Part shown: positions 1 to 8,827 of the stretch, in pieces
Position numbering within the stretch: the first letter of the stretch is position 1
Layout of the letters: each line of letters opens with the position of its first letter
Assembly (NCBI GenBank): GCA_902492755.1
Contig: CABUNB010000002.1
Coordinates: 1-64,000 of the forward strand
Length of the DNA: 64,000 nt
Origin: an uncultured Collinsella sp.
Lineage (GTDB): Bacteria; Actinomycetota; Coriobacteriia; Coriobacteriales; Coriobacteriaceae
Direction: 5' to 3'
The notes under the pieces: generated by a model
Told to the model about the DNA's origin: nothing
The model's database searches: none
The model's input: only the letters and a program-made list of their open reading frames with translations
Translations under genes and position numbers: made by a program

Positions 1-2
1 TC

Positions 3-359
3 ATGATCGAGACGGGCTTTGCGCCCGACTGGCTTCAATACGAGCTGACGGACCCCTTCGATTCGGCCAAGCCCATACGAACGGACTTTGCCTGGGAGCG
101 CCAGGCGCGGGAACTCACGCTGGGCGAGCTCGACGGGCTCATCAAATATACCGACCAGACCATGCTGGCCGGACGCACCACCGCCGAGGCGCTCGTTGCC
201 GAACGACAGCGCGAGGCGCACCTATCGCTCTACGGCCACCCTCTGCTGCGCTTTACCATGAACGAGGTCCGCTCGGCAGGAATGCTCGCCAAAAAGCTGC
301 AGACGGCAGGCATCCGGCAGACCGCGCTGCCGACGTGGCTCAACGACGTGGAGCTGTAG
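3..359 (+). CDS. Hypothetical protein, C-terminal part, cut by the window edge
   Basis: An open frame of 118 codons ends in a stop just before position 360. The first ATG is at position 3 with no room for a ribosome binding site, so this is probably the tail of a longer gene that begins outside the window. The visible part is soluble, charged and helical-looking (it contains the stretch ELTLGELDGLIKYTDQTM), with no membrane segment, cysteine cluster or motif I recognise. Codon use matches the neighbours, which supports coding. Function is unknown. It is convergent with the xanthine dehydrogenase operon, with the palindrome array between them. Confidence 0.55.
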   Translation: MIETGFAPDWLQYELTDPFDSAKPIRTDFAWERQARELTLGELDGLIKYTDQTMLAGRTTAEALVAERQREAHLSLYGHPLLRFTMNEVRSAGMLAKKLQTAGIRQTALPTWLNDVEL

Positions 360-401
360 GAGCTGCTAGGCCGTGCATCGCCGGATCGCATCCCCCCTAT
401 C

Positions 402-725
402 TGGGCCGCGTTTTCCCAACGGCCACGCCAACGGAAAGCGCGGCCCAGCCTGGACGCTCAAAACGGGATGCACTTTCCGGATGGCGGGCCTGGCGGAAAG
501 CGTGTCCCGGAATCCAGCCTCGGAACGGGACAGGCTTTCCGGTTGAGTCCTTCAGCGGAAACCGCATCCCGGAATAAACGCTCAAACTGGGATGCGGTTT
601 CCAAACGGCCGGCCAGCGGAAAACACATCCCATTCTGAGGCACGATTCCGGGACGCAGTTTCCGCATGCGGCCCCGTTGGGAAAGTTCATCCCGTTCCGA
701 AGCTGGATTCCGGGACACAGTTTCC
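402..725. repeat. Array of 11 alternating inverted 15-mers at 31-bp pitch
   Basis: Eleven 15-bp arms start at 402, 433, 464, 495, 526, 557, 588, 618, 649, 680 and 711, so the step is 31 bp every time except one of 30. Odd arms read YGGGANNNNNTTTCC and even arms read the reverse complement form GGAAANNNNNTCCCR (the first pair has GGGCC in place of GGGAN). Each odd/even pair can form a hairpin with a loop of about 16 nt, and pairs are separated by 16 bp. Spacers 510-525 and 695-710 are inverted copies of each other with one mismatch. The last arm has no partner. The array fills most of the gene-free stretch 360-847. It is not CRISPR, because the repeats are inverted and only 15 bp long. Confidence 0.85.
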
Positions 726-740
726 GCATGCGGAGGCGCT

Positions 741-778
741 CCAAACAAAAGGCCCCGGCTCGCGATGGAGCCGGGGCC
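741..778 (-). terminator. Rho-independent terminator after the xanthine dehydrogenase gene
   Basis: GGCCCCGGCT at 751-760 pairs with AGCCGGGGCC at 769-778. Read on the minus strand the stem is followed by TTTTGTTT (750-743), about 70 bp beyond the stop codon of the dehydrogenase gene. Confidence 0.8.
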
Positions 779-847
779 AAAGGCGCAGCGTATGTAGTTG
801 ATGCTGAGCGCGATCAGCTCGTCAGTAATGACTGTCCGCGCCCTACC

Positions 848-3625
848 CTACCCGCGGTTGCGAACGCGGCTGTAGGGCGTATCCACCATGGGAAGATCCG
901 GACGCAGCTTGCCGTCAAACGCGCGGTAGGCGTTCTGCACGGCGGGCGCCGTGGGGATCGTTGCGATCTCGCCGATGCCCTTGCCGCCGTATGCCACGGG
1001 CAACAGCTCGTCCTTCTCCACGTAGATAGCGTGGATATCCGGAATCTCGGGCGCACGGAACAGCCCGAGCGTACCGTACCTTGCCTGGGGCACGCAGTCC
1101 TTGAGCGGCCAGTCCTCGGTAAGCGCATAGCCCATACCCATGAGCACGCCGCCTTCAATCTGACCCTGGATGGAGATGGGGTTGACCACCTTGCCGGAAT
1201 CGTGCGCGGCATAGACCTCGCTCACGCGGCCGTCATCGTCCAGAATGACCACATGCGTGGCAAAGCCGTAGCAGATGTGGCTCTTGGGGTTGGGAACGTC
1301 GGCGCCCAGTTTGTCGGTCGGCTCCAGATACACGTAGCCAAACTCGCATCCCTCGAGCGCCTTGATGGCAGCCGCAGGATCCTGAGGATGCATACCCTGG
1401 CCGGCGACGAGCTCCTGCGTGTGCAGCTGATAGGCGCGACCGTCGTCGTACTCGATCTTGACGCCGTCGCCATGCGCGCTCACGGGAGTATCGGGTGCGG
1501 GCTTGCCGGCCTCGATGTCAAGCATGGCATCGCGCAGCAGGAAGGCGGCACCGCGCACGGCCTCGCCGGTCACGACCGTCTGACGCGAGCCAGACGTGGT
1601 GCCGGAGTCGGGAGCATTCTCGGTGGAGCACTCGCCGTTGGCGATGCAGCTCAGCGGCAGACCGCAGGCCTCGGCAACATCCTGCAAAAAGACGGTGTTG
1701 CAGCCCTGGCCGATGTCGGACGTGGCGGCATAGACCACAGCCACACCGTTCTCGACGCGAATCTTGCAGCGGCCGGCATCGGGCAGGCCCACGCCCACGC
1801 CGGCGTTCTTCATGGCGCAGGCGATACCGGCGTGTCCGGGATGCGCGTAGTAGGCATCCTTGACCTCGAGCAGCGTCTCCTTCAGCGCCGTGGAGCAATC
1901 GGCAATCTGGCCGTTGGGCAAAACCTCGCCCGGCTCGATGGCGTTCCGGAAGCGAATCTCCCACGGATCCAGGCCGACCTTCTCGGCCAGCAGGTCGATC
2001 AGGCTCTCGAGCGCAAACTCGGACTGGCAGACGCCAAAGCCACGGTACGCACCGGCGGGCGGGTTGTTGGTGTAGTAGCCAAAGCCGCGAATGTCGGTGT
2101 TCTGGTACTTGTAGGGACCGACGGCATGCGTGCAGGCGCGCTCGAGCACCGGGCCGCACAGCGACGCGTAGGCACCGGTATCGAAGTTGATCTCGCAGTC
2201 CAGGCCGGTAAAGTTGCCCTCGGCGTCGCAGCCCAGTGTAAAGGTGCCGTCCATGGCATGGCGCTTGGGATGGAACGCGAGCGACTCGGCACGCGTGAGC
2301 TTGCACTTCACAGGACGCTGGAACTTATATGCGGCGAGCGCGGCCAAGTGCTGGATGGACACGTCCTCCTTACCGCCAAAGCCGCCGCCCACGAGCATGG
2401 TCTCGACGACCACACGCTCGGGCTCGTTATCCCAGCCAAACATATGGGCGCACTCTTTGCGCGTATCGTAGGCACCCTGGTCGGTCGACTGCACCTTGAC
2501 GCCGTTCTTGTACGGAAATGCCACGGCGCACTCGGGCTCCAAGAAGGCATGCTCGGTAAAGGGCGTGGTAAAGCGCTGCGTCACGGTGAACGCGCTCTCT
2601 GCCAGCGCCTTGGCGGCGTCGCCGCGCGTCACGTGACGGCTCTGGCACACGTTGTCCTTGAGCTCCACCGTGTTGCCAAAGGCAAAGAAACTGTCGTGCA
2701 GGCGCGGAGCGTCGGCAGCCCTGGCCTCGACAATGTTGCGCACGGGCTCCAGCGGCTCGTAATCGATCTTTACGAGCTTCTTGGCCTTCTCGAGCGTCGC
2801 CTCGTCCTCGGCAACCACCAGCACAATGGCATCGCCCACGCAGCGGGTGATATCGCCCTGGGCGATCATGACGTCCCAGTCCTGGATAAGGTGGCCGACC
2901 TGGTTGACCGGCACGTCCTCGGCGCGTAGGATGCCCACCACACCGGGCAGGGCCTCGGCCTTGGAGGTATCGATGGAGAGCACGCGGGCGCGCGGATACT
3001 TGGAGCGCACGGCGCTGGCGTAGGTCAGACCCGGTTGATCGAGCTCGTCGATGTCATCGGGGTATTTGCCCTCGCCGAGCACCTTCTTGCGCACGTCGAT
3101 ACGGAAGGCGCGCTTGCCTACGCCGTAGTCGTCACCGCGCTCCAGGTCCTCGTCGATCTGCTTTTCGCCGCGGAGCACCGCAGCGGCCAGCGCAATGCCC
3201 TCGATAATCTTCTTGTAGCCGGTACAGCGGCAGACGTTGCCGCGGATGGCGTACTTGATCTGCTCCTCGGTGGGCTCGGGGTCCTCGGCGATGAGCGCTG
3301 CACCCGCCATGACCATACCCGGGATGCAAAAACCGCACTGCACGGCGCCCACGGCGCCAAAGGCGTACACAAAGGCCTCGCGCACGTCCTGGGGCAGGCC
3401 CTCGACGGTCACGATGTTGCGGCCGGCGGCAAGAGCGGTGGTCAGTACGCAGGCCTTGACGGCCGCGCCGTCTACATGGATGGTGCAGGTACCGCAGGCG
3501 CCCTCGGAGCAGCCGTCCTTAGCAGAATGGATGTGCAGGTCGTCGCGCAAGTAGCGGAGCAGCGGCTTGTTCTGAGTCGTCGTGCGCTCGACGCCGTTAA
3601 CGGTAAAAGTGAATTCCTGTGCCAT
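848..3625 (-). CDS. Xanthine dehydrogenase, fused 2Fe-2S and molybdenum-binding subunits (selenium-dependent type)
   Basis: A 925-residue molybdenum hydroxylase expected to oxidise hypoxanthine or xanthine at a molybdopterin site in the cytoplasm. Residues 1-165 form two 2Fe-2S domains: CSEGACGTC with a further Cys for the plant-type cluster, then CGFC and CRCTGY for the second. From about residue 175 the molybdenum domain follows directly, with GGGFGGKED, AYRGFG and GGKGIGE. No FAD domain lies between or beside them, unlike classical XdhABC, so electrons must leave by another protein; the ferredoxin and YgfK genes upstream in the same operon are candidates. The single-chain layout and the YgfK/SsnA neighbours match the family annotated as selenium-dependent xanthine dehydrogenase (XdhD-like). 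Start ATG 3625 follows AAGGGAA. The exact purine substrate is not visible from sequence. Confidence 0.88.
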   Translation of the reverse strand: MAQEFTFTVNGVERTTTQNKPLLRYLRDDLHIHSAKDGCSEGACGTCTIHVDGAAVKACVLTTALAAGRNIVTVEGLPQDVREAFVYAFGAVGAVQCGFCIPGMVMAGAALIAEDPEPTEEQIKYAIRGNVCRCTGYKKIIEGIALAAAVLRGEKQIDEDLERGDDYGVGKRAFRIDVRKKVLGEGKYPDDIDELDQPGLTYASAVRSKYPRARVLSIDTSKAEALPGVVGILRAEDVPVNQVGHLIQDWDVMIAQGDITRCVGDAIVLVVAEDEATLEKAKKLVKIDYEPLEPVRNIVEARAADAPRLHDSFFAFGNTVELKDNVCQSRHVTRGDAAKALAESAFTVTQRFTTPFTEHAFLEPECAVAFPYKNGVKVQSTDQGAYDTRKECAHMFGWDNEPERVVVETMLVGGGFGGKEDVSIQHLAALAAYKFQRPVKCKLTRAESLAFHPKRHAMDGTFTLGCDAEGNFTGLDCEINFDTGAYASLCGPVLERACTHAVGPYKYQNTDIRGFGYYTNNPPAGAYRGFGVCQSEFALESLIDLLAEKVGLDPWEIRFRNAIEPGEVLPNGQIADCSTALKETLLEVKDAYYAHPGHAGIACAMKNAGVGVGLPDAGRCKIRVENGVAVVYAATSDIGQGCNTVFLQDVAEACGLPLSCIANGECSTENAPDSGTTSGSRQTVVTGEAVRGAAFLLRDAMLDIEAGKPAPDTPVSAHGDGVKIEYDDGRAYQLHTQELVAGQGMHPQDPAAAIKALEGCEFGYVYLEPTDKLGADVPNPKSHICYGFATHVVILDDDGRVSEVYAAHDSGKVVNPISIQGQIEGGVLMGMGYALTEDWPLKDCVPQARYGTLGLFRAPEIPDIHAIYVEKDELLPVAYGGKGIGEIATIPTAPAVQNAYRAFDGKLRPDLPMVDTPYSRVRNRG

Positions 3626-3637
3626 GGTGATTCCCTT

Positions 3638-4117
3638 CTACACGCCGGCGGCGATGCCGGTGCGGTCGTGGATGGCGCCATGCGGGCAGACGACGGCGCA
3701 CATGCCACACGACAGGCAGTCCGCGCCATCGATATGGGCGCAGTTGTCCTCGATGCGGATAGCGCTGGCAGGGCACTTTTTGGCGCACATGCCGCAACCG
3801 ATGCAGCTCGTATCGCAGATCTTGCGCGCAATGGCGCCCTTGTCGGTGTTGTTGCAGCGCACCAGGATGTTCTGGTAGCCGGGAACGAAGGCAATCACGC
3901 GCTGTGGACACGCCATGCCGCACAGGCCACAGCCCGTGCACTCGGAGCGATCCACGCGGGCGATGCCATCGACCAGCGCAATGGCACCGTGGGGGCAGGC
4001 CGTGACACAGGCGCCACAGCCAATGCAGCCTTCGCTGCAGCGGGCGTCGCCGCCTGCGGAGGCGCAACCGCTTCCGCAGGCAACGTAGGCCACGTTATGT
4101 TGAATGGATTTGGCCAT
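3638..4117 (-). CDS. Ferredoxin-type protein with four 4Fe-4S motifs
   Basis: A 159-residue electron-transfer protein, probably cytoplasmic. It holds four CxxCxxCxxxCP motifs in order: CIGCGACVTACP, CTGCGLCGMACP, CIGCGMCAKKCP and CLSCGMCAVVCP. Motif spacing suggests two bacterial-type 2[4Fe-4S] modules joined by a linker of about 30 residues. Extra cysteines lie near the N-terminus (CGSGC). The gene sits 11 bp after ygfK and 12 bp before the dehydrogenase gene, so all three are surely co-transcribed. The likely role, inferred from context, is to carry electrons between the FAD-less dehydrogenase and the flavin/NADPH module of YgfK. RnfB-like ferredoxins share the motif pattern, but no membrane anchor is visible. 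Confidence 0.85.
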   Translation of the reverse strand: MAKSIQHNVAYVACGSGCASAGGDARCSEGCIGCGACVTACPHGAIALVDGIARVDRSECTGCGLCGMACPQRVIAFVPGYQNILVRCNNTDKGAIARKICDTSCIGCGMCAKKCPASAIRIEDNCAHIDGADCLSCGMCAVVCPHGAIHDRTGIAAGV

Positions 4118-4128
4118 AAGAGACTCGC

Positions 4129-7128
4129 CTATTTCTTAAGGAGATACGGATAGCTGTCGCGCACGGCCTTGATGGTCAGGCGGACGGCCTCGGGCAGACC
4201 GGTGTTGACGGCATCGACCGAGACGGTGCGAACCGTGCCGGCGACGCGAACCTTAAAGTGGTCCTCGTCCACGGCCAGGAAGCCCTCGTTCTCGGAGTTC
4301 TCCATGTCCTGATCGCTCCAGAACAGGGTGAGCTTGTCCTTGTAGGGACGACCCTCCTGGTAGGGGCAGAACACGGCGCAGTTGCCGCACTCGTTGCACA
4401 TGCCGTCGACATGGACGACCTGATGCTTGGCCAGGCCCGGCACCTTAATTGCCACGTTGGCGCGGTTGGGACACACGTCGCAGCAGACCTCGCACACCGA
4501 GCCGCAGCCCAGGCAGCGGGTCTTGGTGCAATTGCGCTTGTCGCGGCACAGCGACCCCTTGCGCTCGTAGCAGGCGTCCTCGCGACCGGCCTGCTCGTTG
4601 CAGTCGGCGTACTTGTTAAAGTCCACGCCGGCGATGGCACGGGCGACCTCGGCGGCGTCGGCAATAGCCTCGACCACGGTGGCCGGACCGCGACGGCAAT
4701 CGCCTGCAGCCCAGACGCCCTCGACGCCGGTGGAGGTGGCGGCAAGGCGGCCGCGACGGTCGTGCTCGACGCCCGCGGCGTCGTACAGGCTAGCGTCGAT
4801 GCCCTCGCCCACGGCACAGATCACCGTGGTGGCGGAAAGCTCGACGGTCTCGCCCGTGGCGACGGGACTGCGACGGCCGCTTGCATCCGGCTCGCCGAGC
4901 TCCATAACGTCGCAGGTCAGCACGGAGCCGTTGAGCGCCTTGGGCGCCAGCAGCTCGCAGAACTCAACGCCGTCGGCAAGAGCAAGATCGAGCTCTTCCT
5001 CGTCGGCGGGCATCTGCTTCTTGGTGCGGCGATACACCAGGCGCACGTTCTTCACGCCGGCCAGGCGCTTGGCCACGCGGGCCGCGTCCATGGCGGTGTT
5101 GCCGGCGCCAATGACCACGACGTCCTCGCCCAGTTCGAGTTTCTCGCCCTTCTTGGCGGCCTCGAGGAACTCCAGCACATCGAGCTCGGCACCCTCGCCC
5201 AAGCCCGCAGAGCCGGGCATCCAGGCACCGGTGGCCACGACCACGTCAGTAAAGCCTTGAGCCTTGAGTTCGTCGATGGAATCAACGCGAGCGTTGAGCT
5301 GCACCTTGGCGCCAAAGGCCAGGCAGAGCTCGGCATCGTGGGAGATATCGTCGCTGGCGATACGGAACTCGGGGATCACGTGACGGACCACGCCGCCGAG
5401 CGAGTCGCGGGCCTCGAAGATGGTGACGGGCACGCCGGCGCGCGTCAGGAAGAATGCCGTCGCCAGGCCGGCCGGGCCGCCGCCGATAACGGCAACGTTG
5501 CGCTCGCCGTCGTTGGCGATGGCCTGGGCGCGCAGCTTGGGCAGCACGGCGGTCATGGCCTCGCGGGCGGCCTTGAGCTTGCTGGCGCGAATCTGGGCGC
5601 CCTCGGGCTCGTAAAATGCACGCTCGCAGGCACGGCCGCAGGGATGCGGGCAGATGGTGCCGGTAATGAACGGCAGGGCGTTGCGCTCGATGATAATGTT
5701 GAGCGCGTCCTCGTAGCGGCCCTCGTCAACAGCCGCCAGGTAGGCGGGAATGTCCTGCTGGATGGGGCAGCTCGTGCGGCACGGCGTGGTAAAGCAGTCG
5801 GAAAGCGGACTCTTGCCGGCAACCTTGCGGTCGGGCAGCGGACGCAGCGGCTTCTTGTAGAGCGGGTTGGTGAGCGAGTCGGCCTGGATCGCAGTCACGG
5901 CCTCGAGAGAGACGCCCGCGAACGGCTTGCCATCCAGGTCGGTAAACTCGCCGGCCATCTGGCTAAAGCGCTCGTAGCCACCGGGCTTGAGCACGTCGGT
6001 CGCCAAGGTAACGGGCCAAATGCCGGCATCGTACAGAGCACGGATGTTGTAGACCGTGGCGCCGCCGGAGTAGCTGATGCGCAGCTTGCCATCAAACTGC
6101 TCGGTAATGCGGCGGGCAGCCTCGATGGTCAGCGAGAACAGCGAACGGCCGGACATATACATCTCGGTGGAAGGCAGCTCGTTCCTCGTCACGTCGACGG
6201 GGAACGTGTTGGTCAGCTTGACGCCAAACTCCAGGCCGCACTCGGCGCACAGGGCAATCAGGCGCTCGAACATAGGCACGGCATCGGCCCACTGCAGGTC
6301 CTCGCGGAAGTGCGTGTCATCGAAGACGATGTAGTCAAAACCCAGCTCGTTCAGACGCTGGCGGGCAAACTCATAGCCCAGCAGCGTGGGGTTGCACTTG
6401 ATGTAGGTGTTGAGGCCCTTCTCGGTGATCAGATAGGTCGCGATGCGCTCGATCTCCGCCGGCGGGCAGCCATGCAGCGTGGACTCGGTAATGGAGTTGG
6501 AGACGCGCGCCGGGATGGACTCGACAAACGCGGCATCGACATGCTCAAACTTGTCCAGGTTAGCGAGCGCCCACGTGCGGCACTCGTTCCAAACCTCGGA
6601 GCCGCTGGCGTCCTTCATGCCCTCGATGTACGCATCGACCTTGGGACTCTTAATACCCTCGAGGTCATAGCCCACCGACATGTTGAAGACAAAGCCGTCC
6701 GGGCTGCCCAGACCGTACTCGCGAGCGATCAGGTGGCAGGCAAACCATGCCTTCACGTACTCGGCAAAGGCCTGCGGAACCTCGAGCTCGGTCGACCACT
6801 CGCAGTTGTAGCACTCGTCCTGCGCCACAATGCAGGGCTTGTTAACGCACTTGGAGAGCTCCTCGCCGTCCATAACCTGAACGGTCTTAAGCTCAAAGAA
6901 GCGGGAACCAGCCACATAAGAGGCCACGATGTTCTGGGCCAGCTGCGTGTTGGGACCGGCGGCCGGGCCAAACGGAGTCTCGATGCGCTCGTCAAAAATG
7001 GGAAGCGCACCCTCCTGGTTGGTCGTGACCATCTTGCGCACGCCAAAGACGGCGCCCTGAGTCTTGTGCTCCTCGATGATCCAGTTCATCAGCTGCGAAA
7101 ACGGGATCGGCCTCATGATGTCGCTCAT
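4129..7128 (-). CDS. ygfK: YgfK, Fe-S/flavin oxidoreductase (putative selenate reductase subunit)
   Basis: A 999-residue multidomain protein. The N-terminal half (about 1-440) resembles a dihydroorotate/dihydropyrimidine dehydrogenase TIM barrel. A cysteine-rich linker (CFTTPCRTSCPIQQDIPAYL) leads into a GltD-like module with the FAD motif VIGGGPAGLATAF and the NAD(P)H motif VVIGAGNTAMDAAR. The C-terminus has 4Fe-4S motifs (CLGCGSVCEVCCDVCP and CNECGNCAVFCP). The family is annotated as putative selenate reductase, but its conserved partners in gut bacteria are SsnA and XdhD-type enzymes of anaerobic purine use, and that is the context here. I chose ATG 7128 because GAGGAG precedes it; an in-frame extension to 7251 has no binding site and an arginine-rich, non-coding look. 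Confidence 0.9.
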   Translation of the reverse strand: MSDIMRPIPFSQLMNWIIEEHKTQGAVFGVRKMVTTNQEGALPIFDERIETPFGPAAGPNTQLAQNIVASYVAGSRFFELKTVQVMDGEELSKCVNKPCIVAQDECYNCEWSTELEVPQAFAEYVKAWFACHLIAREYGLGSPDGFVFNMSVGYDLEGIKSPKVDAYIEGMKDASGSEVWNECRTWALANLDKFEHVDAAFVESIPARVSNSITESTLHGCPPAEIERIATYLITEKGLNTYIKCNPTLLGYEFARQRLNELGFDYIVFDDTHFREDLQWADAVPMFERLIALCAECGLEFGVKLTNTFPVDVTRNELPSTEMYMSGRSLFSLTIEAARRITEQFDGKLRISYSGGATVYNIRALYDAGIWPVTLATDVLKPGGYERFSQMAGEFTDLDGKPFAGVSLEAVTAIQADSLTNPLYKKPLRPLPDRKVAGKSPLSDCFTTPCRTSCPIQQDIPAYLAAVDEGRYEDALNIIIERNALPFITGTICPHPCGRACERAFYEPEGAQIRASKLKAAREAMTAVLPKLRAQAIANDGERNVAVIGGGPAGLATAFFLTRAGVPVTIFEARDSLGGVVRHVIPEFRIASDDISHDAELCLAFGAKVQLNARVDSIDELKAQGFTDVVVATGAWMPGSAGLGEGAELDVLEFLEAAKKGEKLELGEDVVVIGAGNTAMDAARVAKRLAGVKNVRLVYRRTKKQMPADEEELDLALADGVEFCELLAPKALNGSVLTCDVMELGEPDASGRRSPVATGETVELSATTVICAVGEGIDASLYDAAGVEHDRRGRLAATSTGVEGVWAAGDCRRGPATVVEAIADAAEVARAIAGVDFNKYADCNEQAGREDACYERKGSLCRDKRNCTKTRCLGCGSVCEVCCDVCPNRANVAIKVPGLAKHQVVHVDGMCNECGNCAVFCPYQEGRPYKDKLTLFWSDQDMENSENEGFLAVDEDHFKVRVAGTVRTVSVDAVNTGLPEAVRLTIKAVRDSYPYLLKK

Positions 7129-7226
7129 AATGAGCTCCTCTCTGTAACGCCCGGCGAGACCGCGCGGCGGGCGCAAATACGGTGTAGCGCTAGCACAGCG
7201 CCGGCGACCCCGCGGAGGCCGCCTAT

Positions 7227-7262
7227 ACGCGCGTCGGATGCGGCGAAACATCCGACGCGCGT
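7227..7262 (-). other. Intercistronic hairpin between ssnA and ygfK
   Basis: A perfect 14-bp stem, ACGCGCGTCGGATG at 7227-7240 with its complement at 7249-7262, closes an 8-nt loop. No U-run follows on the minus strand, so it looks like an RNA stability or processing element rather than a terminator. Confidence 0.6.
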
Positions 7263-7276
7263 GAATCTACTTGTAA

Positions 7277-8632
7277 TTAGTAGGCGCGATCGTTGAGCGT
7301 GCTCCAGAGCTTCTTGGACTCAGCCATGGTCCACGCGTTGATCTTGTCCTCATCAATCCCAACGAACTCGCGATCCTTGTACAGGACGCGGCCGTTGATG
7401 ATGGTGGTGCGGCAGTTTTTGCCCATCATGCCAAAGAGCATGTGGCCGTCGATGTTCTCCTCGCTCAGCGGCGTAAAGGGCTTGTAGTCCATGACGATGA
7501 CGTCGGCGGCAGCGCCGGCCTCGAGCACACCGAGCTTGCGATCGAAGTACTTGCTCGCCATCTTGGCGTTGTTCTCGAACAGCATGGTCATGGCCTCGCA
7601 CCAGCCCACGTTGGGCATGGCGGCGTTGTGGCGCTGAATGATCAGGAAGACCTTAAGGCTCTCGAGCATATCGTGGGTGTAGGCGTCGGTACCCATGCAC
7701 ACAGGAATGCCGCGGCGGAAGAATTCGAGCACGGGGGCGCAGCCCACGGCGTTGCCCATATTGGATTCGGGGTTGTTGACGAGCCAGGTGCCGGACTCCT
7801 TGACGATATCCATCTCGGCAGGCGTCACGTGGATGCAGTGGCCGAGCATGGTGTCGGGACCCAGCAGGTTGTGCTGCAGCAGGCGCTCGACGGGGCTGAT
7901 ACCACCGCGGTTGAGGCGGGAATCCCACACGTCGTTCATGCCCTCGCACACGTGGATGTGGAAGCCGGTCAGGCCGTTGTTGGCCTCGGCCATCTTATCC
8001 ATGGTCTCGTCCGACAGCGTAAAGGTAGCATGTCCGCCAAACATGGCGGCGATCATGTGGTTGTCGTTATCGCGACGCTCTTTGGCGGCCCACTGGGCAA
8101 ATTCGGCGTTCTCGGCAATGGCCTGGTCGCATTTTTCCTGGCCACGGCGATCGGAGACCTCGTAGCACAGGCACGAACGCATGCCCAGCTCCTGAGCTGC
8201 ATCCTTAATGGTAAAGAGGCTTCCCGGGATCTCGCAGAAGCTCGCATGGTGATCGAAGATCGTGGTGACGCCATCGCGGATGGAGTCCAGAATCGTGGCG
8301 TAGGCGCTTGCCTTGGTGCCGTCGAGCGTCAGGTTGTCGTCAATCTTCCACCACTGCTGCTCAAGATTTTCCAGGAAGTTGGTGGGGTTGCAGCCCTTAA
8401 TGGCAAGGCCGCGGGCCAGACCCGAGTAGATGTGGGTGTGGCAGTTGATGAGTCCGGGCATGATGAGGTTGCCCTGGGCATCGACGTACTCGGCATCCGG
8501 GTACTTGGCCTTGAGCTCGCGTTCGGGGCCCACTTCGACGATCGTATCTCCGTCAATGGCGACCGCACCGTTTGGAATGAACGGGGTCTGAGCGTTGCGG
8601 GTAAAGACGGAACCGTTAGCGACCAGAAGCAT
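7277..8632 (-). CDS. ssnA: SsnA, putative amidohydrolase/aminohydrolase
   Basis: A 451-residue cytoplasmic metal-dependent hydrolase of the amidohydrolase superfamily. The first metal-binding HxH is in GLINCHTHIYSG, further histidines sit in GFHIHVCEG and LGHCIHV, and the aspartate is in CMGTDAY. The family lies beside YgfK and XdhD-type enzymes and is believed to act on a purine or purine-derived amine, though the reaction is not shown by sequence. Start ATG 8632 is chosen because GGGAG precedes it at good distance; the frame reaches 8650 without a binding site. Transcribed from the permease side, with structured RNA in the gaps on both sides. It could be called a guanine deaminase-like protein, but the operon makes SsnA the better name. 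Confidence 0.88.
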   Translation of the reverse strand: MLLVANGSVFTRNAQTPFIPNGAVAIDGDTIVEVGPERELKAKYPDAEYVDAQGNLIMPGLINCHTHIYSGLARGLAIKGCNPTNFLENLEQQWWKIDDNLTLDGTKASAYATILDSIRDGVTTIFDHHASFCEIPGSLFTIKDAAQELGMRSCLCYEVSDRRGQEKCDQAIAENAEFAQWAAKERRDNDNHMIAAMFGGHATFTLSDETMDKMAEANNGLTGFHIHVCEGMNDVWDSRLNRGGISPVERLLQHNLLGPDTMLGHCIHVTPAEMDIVKESGTWLVNNPESNMGNAVGCAPVLEFFRRGIPVCMGTDAYTHDMLESLKVFLIIQRHNAAMPNVGWCEAMTMLFENNAKMASKYFDRKLGVLEAGAAADVIVMDYKPFTPLSEENIDGHMLFGMMGKNCRTTIINGRVLYKDREFVGIDEDKINAWTMAESKKLWSTLNDRAY

Positions 8633-8779
8633 GGATGCTCCCTTCAACATCAGAGGCGGGGTTTGACACCTCTGACATGGCGGAGTGCGAAGCGCCGGCC
8701 TACACCGGAAACGGGCCCTCTCCCGTCAACGCTTCACCAAAGGGACAAACCCTTTGAAGTGCGGCTTGGCGCCGCATGG

Positions 8780-8811
8780 CGTCGGCGGACGAGGCGATGC
8801 GTCCGCCGACG
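8780..8811 (-). other. Intercistronic hairpin between permease and ssnA
   Basis: A perfect 12-bp stem (CGTCGGCGGACG at 8780-8791 with its complement at 8800-8811) with an 8-nt loop lies 16 bp after the permease stop codon in the direction of transcription. It lacks a U-tract. Its size and loop length match the hairpin between ssnA and ygfK, so both may set relative expression within the operon. Confidence 0.55.
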
Positions 8812-8827
8812 AATAGCACCGAATTGG

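Noticed and set aside
402..725. CRISPR array
   Set aside because: Units alternate in orientation and are only 15 bp; spacers are related to each other; no cas genes are near.
7129..7251. Longer N-terminus for YgfK
   Set aside because: The extra 41 residues are arginine-rich, lack a ribosome site and include the intercistronic hairpin; GAGGAG before 7128 fixes the start.
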